A stretch of 64,000 nt of DNA from Rhizobiaceae bacterium. GTDB lineage: Bacteria > Pseudomonadota > Alphaproteobacteria > Rhizobiales > Rhizobiaceae. The position numbers and the translations under genes were made by a program. The stretch covers positions 124,001 to 188,000 of the forward strand of contig JACVCH010000001.1 in assembly GCA_016742175.1 (NCBI GenBank), written 5' to 3'. Positions 26,778-33,960 of this stretch are shown one piece after another. Position 1 is the stretch's first letter; the number at the start of each line of letters is the position of its first letter. The notes beneath the pieces were generated by a model. That model was not told where the DNA came from and searched no databases. It saw only the letters and a list, made by a program, of their open reading frames with translations.

Positions 26778-27782
26778 ATGAGCGCAGACCTGCCTGAGAC
26801 GATGACCGCCGTCGCGATCTCCGAGCCGGGCGGGCCGCGGGTCCTGAAGCCGGAGCGGCGCGGCCTGCCCGATCTGCGCGCGGGCGAGATCCTGATCCGC
26901 GTCAAGGCCGCCGGCGTCAACCGGCCCGACGTGCAGCAGCGCAAGGGCGCCTATCCGCCGCCGCCGGGCGCATCCGACCTGCCGGGTCTGGAAGCTGCTG
27001 GCGAGGTCGCTGCCGTCGGGCCGGGCGTTCAGCGCTGGCGCATCGGCGATCACGTCACCGCGCTGACGCCGGGCGGCGCCTATGCCGAATATTGCCGCGT
27101 CCACGAGACCAACGCGCTGCCGATCCCGCACGGCTTCACCTTCACCGAGGCGGCCGCGATCCCGGAAACCTTCTTCACCGTCTGGCACAACGTCTTCCAG
27201 CGCGGCGGCCTGCAGCCGGGCGAGACGCTGCTCGTCCATGGCGGCTCGTCGGGCATCGGCACGACGGCGATCCAGATCGCGACGAAGCTCGGCGCGAAGG
27301 TTATCGTCACGGCCGGTTCGAAGGACAAATGCGAGGCCTGCGAGGCGCTCGGGGCGGTGCGCGCGATCAATTATCGCGAGGAGGATTTCGTCGCGGTCAT
27401 CAAGGAGATCACCGACGGCAAGGGCGTCGAGGTGATCCTCGACATGGTCGGCGGCTCCTATGTCGGGCGCAATTACGACGCCGCCGCGACCGACGGGCGC
27501 ATCGTCCAGATCGCCACGATGAGCGGGGCCACCGGCGAGGCCAATTACTCCAAGCTGATGGTCAAGCGCCTGACCCACACCGGCTCGACGCTGCGCCCGC
27601 GCACGACCGAGTTCAAGGCGAAGATCGCTTCGGAACTCGAGGCGCGCATCTGGCCGCTCCTCGCTACCCGCGAGATCGCGCCGGTGATGGACATGATCTT
27701 TCCGCTCAAGGAGGCCTGGCGCGCGCATGAGCGGATGGAAGAGGGCGACCATGTCGGCAAGATCGTGCTCGACGTCGCCTGA
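26778..27782 (+). CDS. NAD(P)H-quinone oxidoreductase, zeta-crystallin/PIG3 type
   Basis: 334 residues of the medium-chain dehydrogenase fold without zinc ligands. An N-terminal GroES-like part (VKAAGVNRPDVQQRKGAYP) precedes a Rossmann domain with LLVHGGSSGIGTTAIQIATK near 155-174. The closest family is TP53I3-like quinone reductases, which reduce quinones with NADPH. AAGGAGC precedes the ATG. Confidence 0.9.
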   Translation: MSADLPETMTAVAISEPGGPRVLKPERRGLPDLRAGEILIRVKAAGVNRPDVQQRKGAYPPPPGASDLPGLEAAGEVAAVGPGVQRWRIGDHVTALTPGGAYAEYCRVHETNALPIPHGFTFTEAAAIPETFFTVWHNVFQRGGLQPGETLLVHGGSSGIGTTAIQIATKLGAKVIVTAGSKDKCEACEALGAVRAINYREEDFVAVIKEITDGKGVEVILDMVGGSYVGRNYDAAATDGRIVQIATMSGATGEANYSKLMVKRLTHTGSTLRPRTTEFKAKIASELEARIWPLLATREIAPVMDMIFPLKEAWRAHERMEEGDHVGKIVLDVA

Positions 27783-27790
27783 ACGATCGT

Positions 27791-28213
27791 TCAGCCGGTC
27801 GGTTCGGGGCTCAGATACCTGTTGTAGATCCAGCCCTCATGCTCGGCGGTGGTGACGAAATGCCAGTTGCCGTCGATCTGCAGCGAGCGGACCTCGGTGC
27901 CCGCGGGCGCCGTCCAGACGATGGCGAAATTGGACGAGGGACCGCTGCGCATGCGCACGTTGGCCGAGGTGTAGAAGACGTCGCGATCGTCTTCCCCGGT
28001 GGCGGCGCTTTCGATCGGGTCGGGTTCGGCCGGCTCGCTCGCCGGCGGCACTGCCGGTTCCTCGGCCGGTTCGACCGAAGCGACCATGTCCTCCGGCACC
28101 GGCCGGGTGACGGCAAGCTGCGGCGGCGGCGTCTCGTCCACCGGCGCCCACCATCCGATGACGAGCGCGGCCAGAACGAGGCCCAAGCCGAAAAGCGCCG
28201 TGATCGTTCTCAT
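27791..28213 (-). CDS. Membrane-anchored SH3-domain protein
   Basis: 140 residues from the ATG at 28213 (21 bases into a longer frame). It has one N-terminal membrane segment (TITALFGLGLVLAALVIGWW), a proline/glutamate-rich linker and a C-terminal bacterial SH3 domain (about 82-138). The domain contains TSANVRMRSGPSSNFAIVWT and EGWIYNRYLS. Such proteins bind cell-wall or periplasmic partners. It converges with the quinone reductase gene, with only 8 bases between them. Confidence 0.82.
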   Translation of the reverse strand: MRTITALFGLGLVLAALVIGWWAPVDETPPPQLAVTRPVPEDMVASVEPAEEPAVPPASEPAEPDPIESAATGEDDRDVFYTSANVRMRSGPSSNFAIVWTAPAGTEVRSLQIDGNWHFVTTAEHEGWIYNRYLSPEPTG

Positions 28214-28356
28214 CGCCCTCGCACCCTCAATCATGCCCTTCTGCCGGTCATAGCCCGGCTGGAATGATATCTTCTTAACGCGACGAATCCCACGAGATTG
28301 CGATCAGGAAATGGCGTGAACGATTCTCGCCACGATTGTTGTCTAGGGCGCAGGTC

Positions 28357-28683
28357 ATGTCCCGCCTGCCCGCCTTCCTGATGATTCTCGCCTTCTGCCT
28401 CACGGTGCTCGCACCGGCGCAGGCGGCCGGTTTTCTTCAAGGCGACAGCAAGTGCCGGCATCTGGCGAGCGCTGCCGCCGCGCTGGAAAACGTCCAGTCG
28501 CCCGATGGTGCGCCCGGTGCGCCTGGTGCGCCTGCCGGCGCGCCCTGCAAGATGGCCTGCGCGATCGTCGGCACCGCGATCGGCGTTCCCTCCAACGCGA
28601 TCGACAGCCACCGGCCGGTCAGCGTCGAGCGGCTGACCATTGCCAAGCGTCCCGCCGGCATCGATCGCCCGCCTCGGGCCTGA
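28357..28683 (+). CDS. Small secreted protein with collagen-like GAP repeat
   Basis: 108 residues. A clear signal peptide (MSRLPAFLMILAFCLTVLAP, cleaved after AQA) precedes a short collagen-like run of GAP triplets near 52-63 and two cysteines (CKMAC). A TTG start 21 bases upstream is less likely. It precedes an L,D-transpeptidase gene on the same strand. The family is unknown to me. Confidence 0.6.
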   Translation: MSRLPAFLMILAFCLTVLAPAQAAGFLQGDSKCRHLASAAAALENVQSPDGAPGAPGAPAGAPCKMACAIVGTAIGVPSNAIDSHRPVSVERLTIAKRPAGIDRPPRA

Positions 28684-28760
28684 TCCGCGTCCAGATCGCG
28701 TATCGACCTTCCGGTCGCGCCGTCCCGGCGGCGTGACGTCCAATTTTTCGAGGCAAATTC

Positions 28761-29495
28761 ATGACTATCCCTATCGACCGCGCGGCCGCGCTCCCTTCGG
28801 CGCGCATGGGCCGCCGCGTCTTTCTTCTCGGCGCCGGCTCGCTCGCCCTTTCGGGCTGCATGTCGACGTCGCAGCCGCCCGTCGCCGCCGCTCCGCCGGA
28901 GCCCGAACCGCTCGTCACCCCCGCCATGTACCAGGCGCTTCCCGAAGAGCAGTTCGCCGTCCCGGCCGTCGACGTCTCGCAAATGGCGCCCGAATGGTGG
29001 CGCGCCGAGGTCGACTACCAGACCGACGAAGCCCCCGGCACGCTCGTCGTCGAGACCGCCACGAAATATCTCTACCATGTTCGCCCGGACGGCCGCGCCA
29101 TGCGCTACGGCATAGGCGTCGGGCGCGACGGCTTCTCGTGGCAGGGACGCGCGATCATCGCCTACAAGCGGGTCTGGCCGCGCTGGACGCCGCCGGACTC
29201 CATGGTTGCGCGCCAGCCCGAGCTCGAGCCCTATTCGATCGCCAATGGCGGCATGGACCCGGGACCGACCAATCCGATGGGCGCGCGCGGGCTCTACATC
29301 CACCAGAACGGCCGCGACACGATCTATCGCGTGCACGGCACGCACCAGCCATGGTCGATCGGCAAGGCCGTCTCGTCGGGGTGCATCCGGCTGATCAACC
29401 AGGACGTGATCCACCTGCACGCCAATGTGCGCGACGGCAGTCCCATCGTCGTCAAGCACGACACGGCGCCCGACTTGGTCGCGATGGCAGGCTGA
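28761..29495 (+). CDS. L,D-transpeptidase lipoprotein (YkuD domain)
   Basis: 244 residues. A lipoprotein signal ends in LALSGC with C33 as the lipidation site. The YkuD catalytic domain occupies about 92-235, with the active-site motif IYRVHGTHQPWSIGKAVSSG (H192) and C208 in SSGCIRL. Such enzymes form 3-3 cross-links in peptidoglycan or attach outer-membrane proteins to it. The gene is followed by a strong hairpin. Confidence 0.9.
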   Translation: MTIPIDRAAALPSARMGRRVFLLGAGSLALSGCMSTSQPPVAAAPPEPEPLVTPAMYQALPEEQFAVPAVDVSQMAPEWWRAEVDYQTDEAPGTLVVETATKYLYHVRPDGRAMRYGIGVGRDGFSWQGRAIIAYKRVWPRWTPPDSMVARQPELEPYSIANGGMDPGPTNPMGARGLYIHQNGRDTIYRVHGTHQPWSIGKAVSSGCIRLINQDVIHLHANVRDGSPIVVKHDTAPDLVAMAG

Positions 29496-29514
29496 CACGC
29501 TGGCTCCAGACATG

Positions 29515-29541
29515 CGATCGGCCCCGAAACGGGGCCGATCG
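29515..29541. terminator. Bidirectional stem-loop between convergent genes
   Basis: CGATCGGCCCCG and CGGGGCCGATCG form a perfect 12-bp stem around an AAA loop, 20 bases after the L,D-transpeptidase stop and 24 before the stop of the convergent gene. There is no T-run, so strength is uncertain. Confidence 0.6.
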
Positions 29542-29564
29542 ACAGGTTGCTTCAAGGCGAAGCG

Positions 29565-30203
29565 TCAGTTCATTTCCATCACGCGGCCGCACAGTTCCTC
29601 GATGTCGGCCTCGGCCACTTCCATCGATGCGCCGGCCGATGCTCCAGCCGAACCCGAAGCCGCGCTGTCGGTCGTCGACGCCGTGGTTCCGCTGTCGGTT
29701 CCGGTCGTCGCGCTGCCCGACATGGCGGTCGAATCCGTCGCGCCGCCCGTCGCCGCGCCGCTGCCGGTCGTGGTGCTGCTTCTTGCTGCCGCGGCCGTGT
29801 CGGTCGAGCTGCCGGCGGCCGCATCGGTTTCCTCGCTATCCATCGCGGCGCCGGCCGAAACGGTATCCGTCGTTGCGCTGCCGGTGGTCGCCGCACCGCC
29901 GGTCGCGCTGCCCGCTGCCGCCGTATCGACGGTCGAGCAATGACTGCGCACGATTTCCTTCTGCTCGTCGGAAAGCGCTTCCCAATTGGTCGCCATCTCG
30001 GTCTCGTCGACCAGGGCCGGCGCGTCGCCATCGCCGAAGAACGCATTGGTGATCGTGTCGTCCCAGTCGCTCGGCAAGGTGACCGATGCGCCGGCGGCGG
30101 TGTCTGTGGCTGCGCCCGTCGTCGGGGTCGTGGTCTGGGCGAATGCCAGTCCGGCGCTGAGCGCGAGCGAAATTGCAGTCGCAGTGGCCAGTCGAATGAT
30201 CAT
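29565..30203 (-). CDS. Exported Ala/Ser/Thr-rich low-complexity protein
   Basis: 212 residues. A signal peptide (MIIRLATATAISLALSAGLA, cleaved after AFA) precedes a short folded-looking segment (about 45-95: LPSDWDDTITNAFFGDGDAP and TNWEALSDEQKEIVRSHC). Then comes a long Ala/Thr/Ser/Gly-rich tail (about 95-190) and a conserved-looking end, EVAEADIEELCGRVMEMN. GGAGGAATC lies upstream of the ATG. An EcfG-like promoter is 49 bases upstream, suggesting stress induction. The function is unknown. Confidence 0.75.
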   Translation of the reverse strand: MIIRLATATAISLALSAGLAFAQTTTPTTGAATDTAAGASVTLPSDWDDTITNAFFGDGDAPALVDETEMATNWEALSDEQKEIVRSHCSTVDTAAAGSATGGAATTGSATTDTVSAGAAMDSEETDAAAGSSTDTAAAARSSTTTGSGAATGGATDSTAMSGSATTGTDSGTTASTTDSAASGSAGASAGASMEVAEADIEELCGRVMEMN

Positions 30204-30251
30204 GATGATTCCTCCGTTGGGGGTCGGTTTCCACTGTCCCTCCGGCCGCCG

Positions 30252-30276
30252 AACCGGCCCGCGCCGCGAATGTTCC
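30252..30276 (-). promoter_or_regulatory. EcfG-like stress promoter (imperfect)
   Basis: On the minus strand GGAAC (30276-30272) is followed after 16 bases by GGTT (30255-30252). The alphaproteobacterial general-stress consensus is GGAAC-N16/17-CGTT, so one base of the -10 differs. It lies 49 bases before the start of the exported low-complexity protein. Confidence 0.45.
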
Positions 30277-30423
30277 CGTTTTTCTCGCGCGTCGTCGAAC
30301 CGGCCCCTTATCCGTTGCGGCACGGTCGAATTTTAGCTATATGCAACCCTGATTTTCCCAATATCGGTGGCTCTGCCCACCGCCCGCGGCAGGGACCGCG
30401 GGCGAACAGGAAGGATTTATCTC

Positions 30424-31119
30424 ATGGCCAATACGCTTCTCATGCCCAAGGCCACGGCCGTCTGGCTGGTCGACAACACCGCCTTGTCCTTCGACCAGAT
30501 CGCGCATTTCTGCACGCTGCACCCGCTCGAGGTGAAGGCGATCGCGGATGGCGAGGCGGCGCAGGGCATCAAGGGTCTCGACCCGGTCATCACCGGCCAG
30601 CTCTCGCGCGACGAGATCGCCAAGGGCGAGGCCGATTCCAACTATCGCCTGAAGCTCGCCGAGCCGAAGGTGCGCGTGCCCGAATCCAAGCGCCGCACGC
30701 CGCGCTACACGCCCGTCTCCAAGCGCCAGGATCGTCCCAATGCGATCCTCTGGCTGGTGCGCAATCATCCCGAGCTCAAGGACGCGCAGATTTCGCGCCT
30801 CGTCGGCACCACCAAGTCGACCATCGAGCAGATCCGCGAGCGCAAGCACTGGAACGCGGCCAATCTCGTGCCGATGGACCCGGTGACGCTGGGCCTTTGC
30901 TCGCAGATCGACCTCGACCTCGAAGTCCAGAAGGCCTCGCGCGGAATGCCCGCAGCAGAGCCGACCGGCGGCACGCTGCTTCCGGCCCGCGAGACGGAAT
31001 CGCTCGAAGTGCGCGAGGATCGCGACGATCAGGAACTCGATGCCGACGCCGTCTTCGCCAAGCTGTCGTCGCTGAAGTCGACCCAGCCGGAAGACGACGA
31101 GGACGACAACCGCTACTGA
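30424..31119 (+). CDS. DUF1013 family cell-cycle transcriptional regulator (TrcR type)
   Basis: 231 residues beginning MANTLLMPKATAVWLVDNTA. Conserved blocks are LSFDQIAHFCTLHPLEVKAI (helix-turn-helix-like), IKGLDPVITGQLSRDEIAKG and LRLVGTTKSTIEQ-like sequence near 130-150. It ends in an acidic tail. DUF1013 proteins are found across alphaproteobacteria, and the Caulobacter member TrcR is described as a cell-cycle transcription regulator. The ATG follows GGAAGGATTTATCTC. It stands as a single-gene unit closed by a strong terminator. Confidence 0.88.
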   Translation: MANTLLMPKATAVWLVDNTALSFDQIAHFCTLHPLEVKAIADGEAAQGIKGLDPVITGQLSRDEIAKGEADSNYRLKLAEPKVRVPESKRRTPRYTPVSKRQDRPNAILWLVRNHPELKDAQISRLVGTTKSTIEQIRERKHWNAANLVPMDPVTLGLCSQIDLDLEVQKASRGMPAAEPTGGTLLPARETESLEVREDRDDQELDADAVFAKLSSLKSTQPEDDEDDNRY

Positions 31120-31145
31120 GCGGGATCGTCAGGACATGCAGAAAT

Positions 31146-31168
31146 GGGCGCCGCGCGGCGCCCTTTTT
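31146..31168 (+). terminator. Rho-independent terminator of the DUF1013 gene
   Basis: GGGCGCCGCGCGGCGCCC is a perfect 18-base palindrome followed directly by TTTTT. Confidence 0.85.
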
Positions 31169-31172
31169 CGTT

Positions 31173-31400
31173 TCAGCGAACGCGCCCCATCTCCATCGTC
31201 TCGACGCGGCGTTCGAGGTTGGCCTGGCGGACCATGGAGGGGAGCAGGAACAGGTCGATGATCTGGCCGATGCCGAGCAGGCCGAGCGTCAGGAGCCAGA
31301 GCAGGCCGGTCCAGATGCGGCCGGTGTAGAAGCGGTGGAGGCCGCAGAAGCCGACGAGGCCCAGCAGCCACAGAAGAAATGCAACGGGTCCCGATTTCAT
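31173..31400 (-). CDS. TM2-domain membrane protein
   Basis: 75 residues with two membrane helices joined by a short turn. GLHRFYTGRIWTGLLWLLTL and GIGQIIDLFLLPSMV are the TM2 domain signature. The ATG at 31400 matches family length. The function of bacterial TM2 proteins is unknown. Confidence 0.85.
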   Translation of the reverse strand: MKSGPVAFLLWLLGLVGFCGLHRFYTGRIWTGLLWLLTLGLLGIGQIIDLFLLPSMVRQANLERRVETMEMGRVR

Positions 31401-31443
31401 GGTCTCGCTCCGGTTCGGATCAGTTCGGGCGAGAGATAGGTAT

Positions 31444-32169
31444 TCAGGGCGCGTTTTGCGAGCGGCGATGCGCCCAGTCGCGTGCGGCCTCGTCGCGCTC
31501 CATCTGGCGGTAGAAATCGGCGAGCTGCTTGCCGCGCTCGTGCTTGAAGATGCGGCCGTCGCAGGTGATGGATGCGATGCGGTCGATGCGGAAGGCGCGG
31601 AAGTCGCCGCGCAGTTCGCACCAGCCGACGACGGTCCACACCTTGCCCCAGAACCACAGGCCGAGCGGACGGATGTCACGGCAAGAAGAGGCGCCGGCCT
31701 CGTCGCGATAGTCGATCTTGAGGACGTGCCGCGCTTCGACCGCGCGCTCCAGCGTGTCGATCGTCCGGCGCTCGGCCTCCGAGACGACCCAGAGCGGCAT
31801 GTGGATCTCGGTGCGGTCGATGCGGGCGCGCTCGGTGTCGGGCAGCACGGCCGAAATCTTGACCAGCGCCTCCTCGGCCGCGCGCGCCATCGCCGCCCCG
31901 CCGAAGGCGCGCACCATCCGCGCGCCGGCGACGAGGGCGACGATCTCGTCACGCGTGAACATCAGCGGCGGAAGGTCGAAGCCTTCCCGCAGGATGTAGC
32001 CGACGCCCGCCTCGCCATCGATCGGCACGCCGGTCGACTGGAGGTCGGCGATGTCGCGGTAGATCGTGCGGTCGGACACTTCCAGCCGCTCGGCCAGCAT
32101 GTGGGCGGTGACGAGACGGCCACCGCGGAGATATTGCACGATCTGGAACAGCCGGTCGGCGCGCCGCAT
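31444..32169 (-). CDS. YafY-type transcriptional regulator (HTH-WYL)
   Basis: 241 residues. An N-terminal HTH_11 winged helix (about 1-55) contains LVTAHMLAERLEVSDRTIYR. A WYL domain (about 135-205) follows, with KIDYRDEAGASSCRDIRPLG and a VWTVVGWCELRGDFRAFRID stretch where the WYL triad appears as V-G-W-C. Such regulators sense nucleic acids or small ligands. It probably controls the VOC gene just upstream on the same strand, 12 bases away. Confidence 0.88.
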   Translation of the reverse strand: MRRADRLFQIVQYLRGGRLVTAHMLAERLEVSDRTIYRDIADLQSTGVPIDGEAGVGYILREGFDLPPLMFTRDEIVALVAGARMVRAFGGAAMARAAEEALVKISAVLPDTERARIDRTEIHMPLWVVSEAERRTIDTLERAVEARHVLKIDYRDEAGASSCRDIRPLGLWFWGKVWTVVGWCELRGDFRAFRIDRIASITCDGRIFKHERGKQLADFYRQMERDEAARDWAHRRSQNAP

Positions 32170-32181
32170 CTGGGCTTATCC

Positions 32182-32553
32182 TCAACTGAACAGGCCGAAG
32201 CTGTTGCCGTCGGGATCGAGGCAATAGCAAAAGCGGCCGGCCGGTATGGTTATCACGGGCGAGACGACCTGTCCGCCATTCGAAGAGACACGCTCCATCG
32301 CGGCTTCGAGGTCGGTGACCGCGAGATGGATGGTGGGGCCGGTGCCGGGGGCGGCGGGCTTGCCGGGGTAGATGTGGCCCGCGACGCCCTCGCGCATGTT
32401 GGCGACGGCGAAATTCGCCATCGGGTTCGGCGCGCCTTCCTGATCTTCCAGTTCGTGGCCGGTGACGGTGGCGTAGAAGGCTTTCGCCTTTGCCATGTCG
32501 GTGACCGGAATTTCGAACCAGACGGCGGCGTTCTTCGGCAGATGATGGCTCAT
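32182..32553 (-). CDS. VOC family (glyoxalase/bleomycin-resistance fold) protein
   Basis: 123 residues from the ATG at 32553. It has the paired beta-alpha-beta units of the vicinal-oxygen-chelate fold: NAAVWFEIPVTDMAKAKAFY at the start and FCYCLDPDGNSFGLFS at the end. The substrate is not predictable. It is probably co-transcribed with the WYL regulator. Confidence 0.85.
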   Translation of the reverse strand: MSHHLPKNAAVWFEIPVTDMAKAKAFYATVTGHELEDQEGAPNPMANFAVANMREGVAGHIYPGKPAAPGTGPTIHLAVTDLEAAMERVSSNGGQVVSPVITIPAGRFCYCLDPDGNSFGLFS

Positions 32554-32597
32554 TGCGGTCCCTCTCGCGGAGCGTTGAGGCATCATCATGCGCCCGG

Positions 32598-32623
32598 GCT
32601 CCTGACAGCATTGTGTCAGGAGC
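32598..32623 (-). terminator. Stem-loop after the SDR gene
   Basis: GCTCCTGACA and TGTCAGGAGC form a perfect 10-bp stem with a 6-base loop, 7 bases past the SDR stop. There is no T-run. Confidence 0.5.
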
Positions 32624-32629
32624 TGTCAG

Positions 32630-33412
32630 CTACTTGACCGGGACCGTGTAATTCAACGGCAGCCGCCCGCCGTCGGCGTAGATGGTCTGGCCGGTGATGT
32701 AGGAGGCGTCGTCGGAGGCGAGGAAGGCGGCGACGGAGGCGATCTCGGACGGCTCGCCGATGCGGCCCATGGGCGTGCGCGACAGGATGCGGTTCTTGGC
32801 CGCCGGGTCGGCGTTCACGGCCGACAGCATGTCGGTCATGATCGAGCCCGGGCCGATGGCGTTGACGCGGATGCCGTAGGGCGCGAGCGCCAGCGCCATG
32901 ACCTTGGTCAACTGCATCACGCCGCCCTTGGAGATCGAATAGGGCACCTGGTTGGGGAGGGCGAAGACGGCGTTGATCGACGACATGTTGACGATGCTGC
33001 CTGCCGGCTTGCCGTCATTGACCTTGTCGACCATGAAGCGGGCGACCGCCTGCCCCGCCAGGAACGAGCCCTTGAGGTTGACGGCGAGGACGCGGTCGAA
33101 ATCCTCCTCGGCAATCTCCAGGAACTCCGCGCCGTGGACGATGCCGGCATTGTTGACGAGGACGTCGATGTCGCCGAAGGCGTCGATGGTGGCGGCGACC
33201 ATGTTGTGGACGTCGAGCCGCTTCGACACGTCGGCCTTCACGAAGCGCGCATCGCCGAGCTTCTGCAGATCGGCCTCGGCGCGCTCGCCCTTCTCGACGT
33301 CGATGTCGGCGAACATCACCCGCGCGCCCTCGCGCAGGAAGCGCTCCGCGATCGCATAGCCGATGCCGCCCGCAGCTCCCGTCACGATCGCCGTCTTTCC
33401 GTCCAGTGCCAT
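32630..33412 (-). CDS. Short-chain dehydrogenase/reductase
   Basis: 260 residues of the classical SDR type. The nucleotide site is TGAAGGIGYAIAERF (about 11-25), with NNAG near 86-89. The catalytic serine lies in NMSSINA and the YSISK motif gives Tyr and Lys. An aspartate after the second strand (FADID) favours NAD over NADP. The substrate is unknown; sequence style suggests a sugar or polyol dehydrogenase. Confidence 0.88.
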   Translation of the reverse strand: MALDGKTAIVTGAAGGIGYAIAERFLREGARVMFADIDVEKGERAEADLQKLGDARFVKADVSKRLDVHNMVAATIDAFGDIDVLVNNAGIVHGAEFLEIAEEDFDRVLAVNLKGSFLAGQAVARFMVDKVNDGKPAGSIVNMSSINAVFALPNQVPYSISKGGVMQLTKVMALALAPYGIRVNAIGPGSIMTDMLSAVNADPAAKNRILSRTPMGRIGEPSEIASVAAFLASDDASYITGQTIYADGGRLPLNYTVPVK

Positions 33413-33960
33413 GTCGTCATCCTTTTCCGTTCGGGGCGTTATAGCGGGTGGGGGAGAGGGGGAAAAGGCGCGAGCACGCGCGCGCAGTCGGCACCGCGCC
33501 GCGTCGGCCGGATCATGGGAGAGAGAAAGTCGGGAAGGCGGCGGTCTGCGTCTCGCTTCCTGATTTCTAAATGTAACGCGATCCGCAGACCGTCGCCCGA
33601 TGTCTGTCGCGCCTTCGGCCGGTCACAGACACGCCTTGAAAAGGTGCGCCCGCGGCTTTTCCCGCATGGTTCTTTGCTCGGCCCGAAAGCCGCGCTCCCC
33701 ACGCCGACCTGTCCCGCGCCCTCACATGCCCGTGGTTTACCACGCCACGGGGGGAGGCCACCGCCGCCCTGCCAAATCCCGGTCCGGACCGGTTCCCGTC
33801 AGAGCGATGGGACGGATTGTAGGCGAGGAATTGGGGAGGGGGATAAGATTACGATCAGGTACTGCCTGAAACAGCGTGCTGGTTGCACAGCAGCGGACAT
33901 CCTGACCTGCCACGACGCGCAATGGAGAGTGCAGCATAGTCTTACCGTCGACGTGTCGCG
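33413..33960. other. 548-base intergenic stretch bordering an AT-rich insertion
   Basis: No supportable gene. It holds a perfect 14-base palindrome, CCGGTCCGGACCGG (33779-33792), and a hairpin CCCGTGG/CCACGGG (33729-33751). Base composition changes from GC-rich to AT-rich close to 33960, where the broken defence-type gene ends, so the left junction of that insertion probably lies here. Confidence 0.45.
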
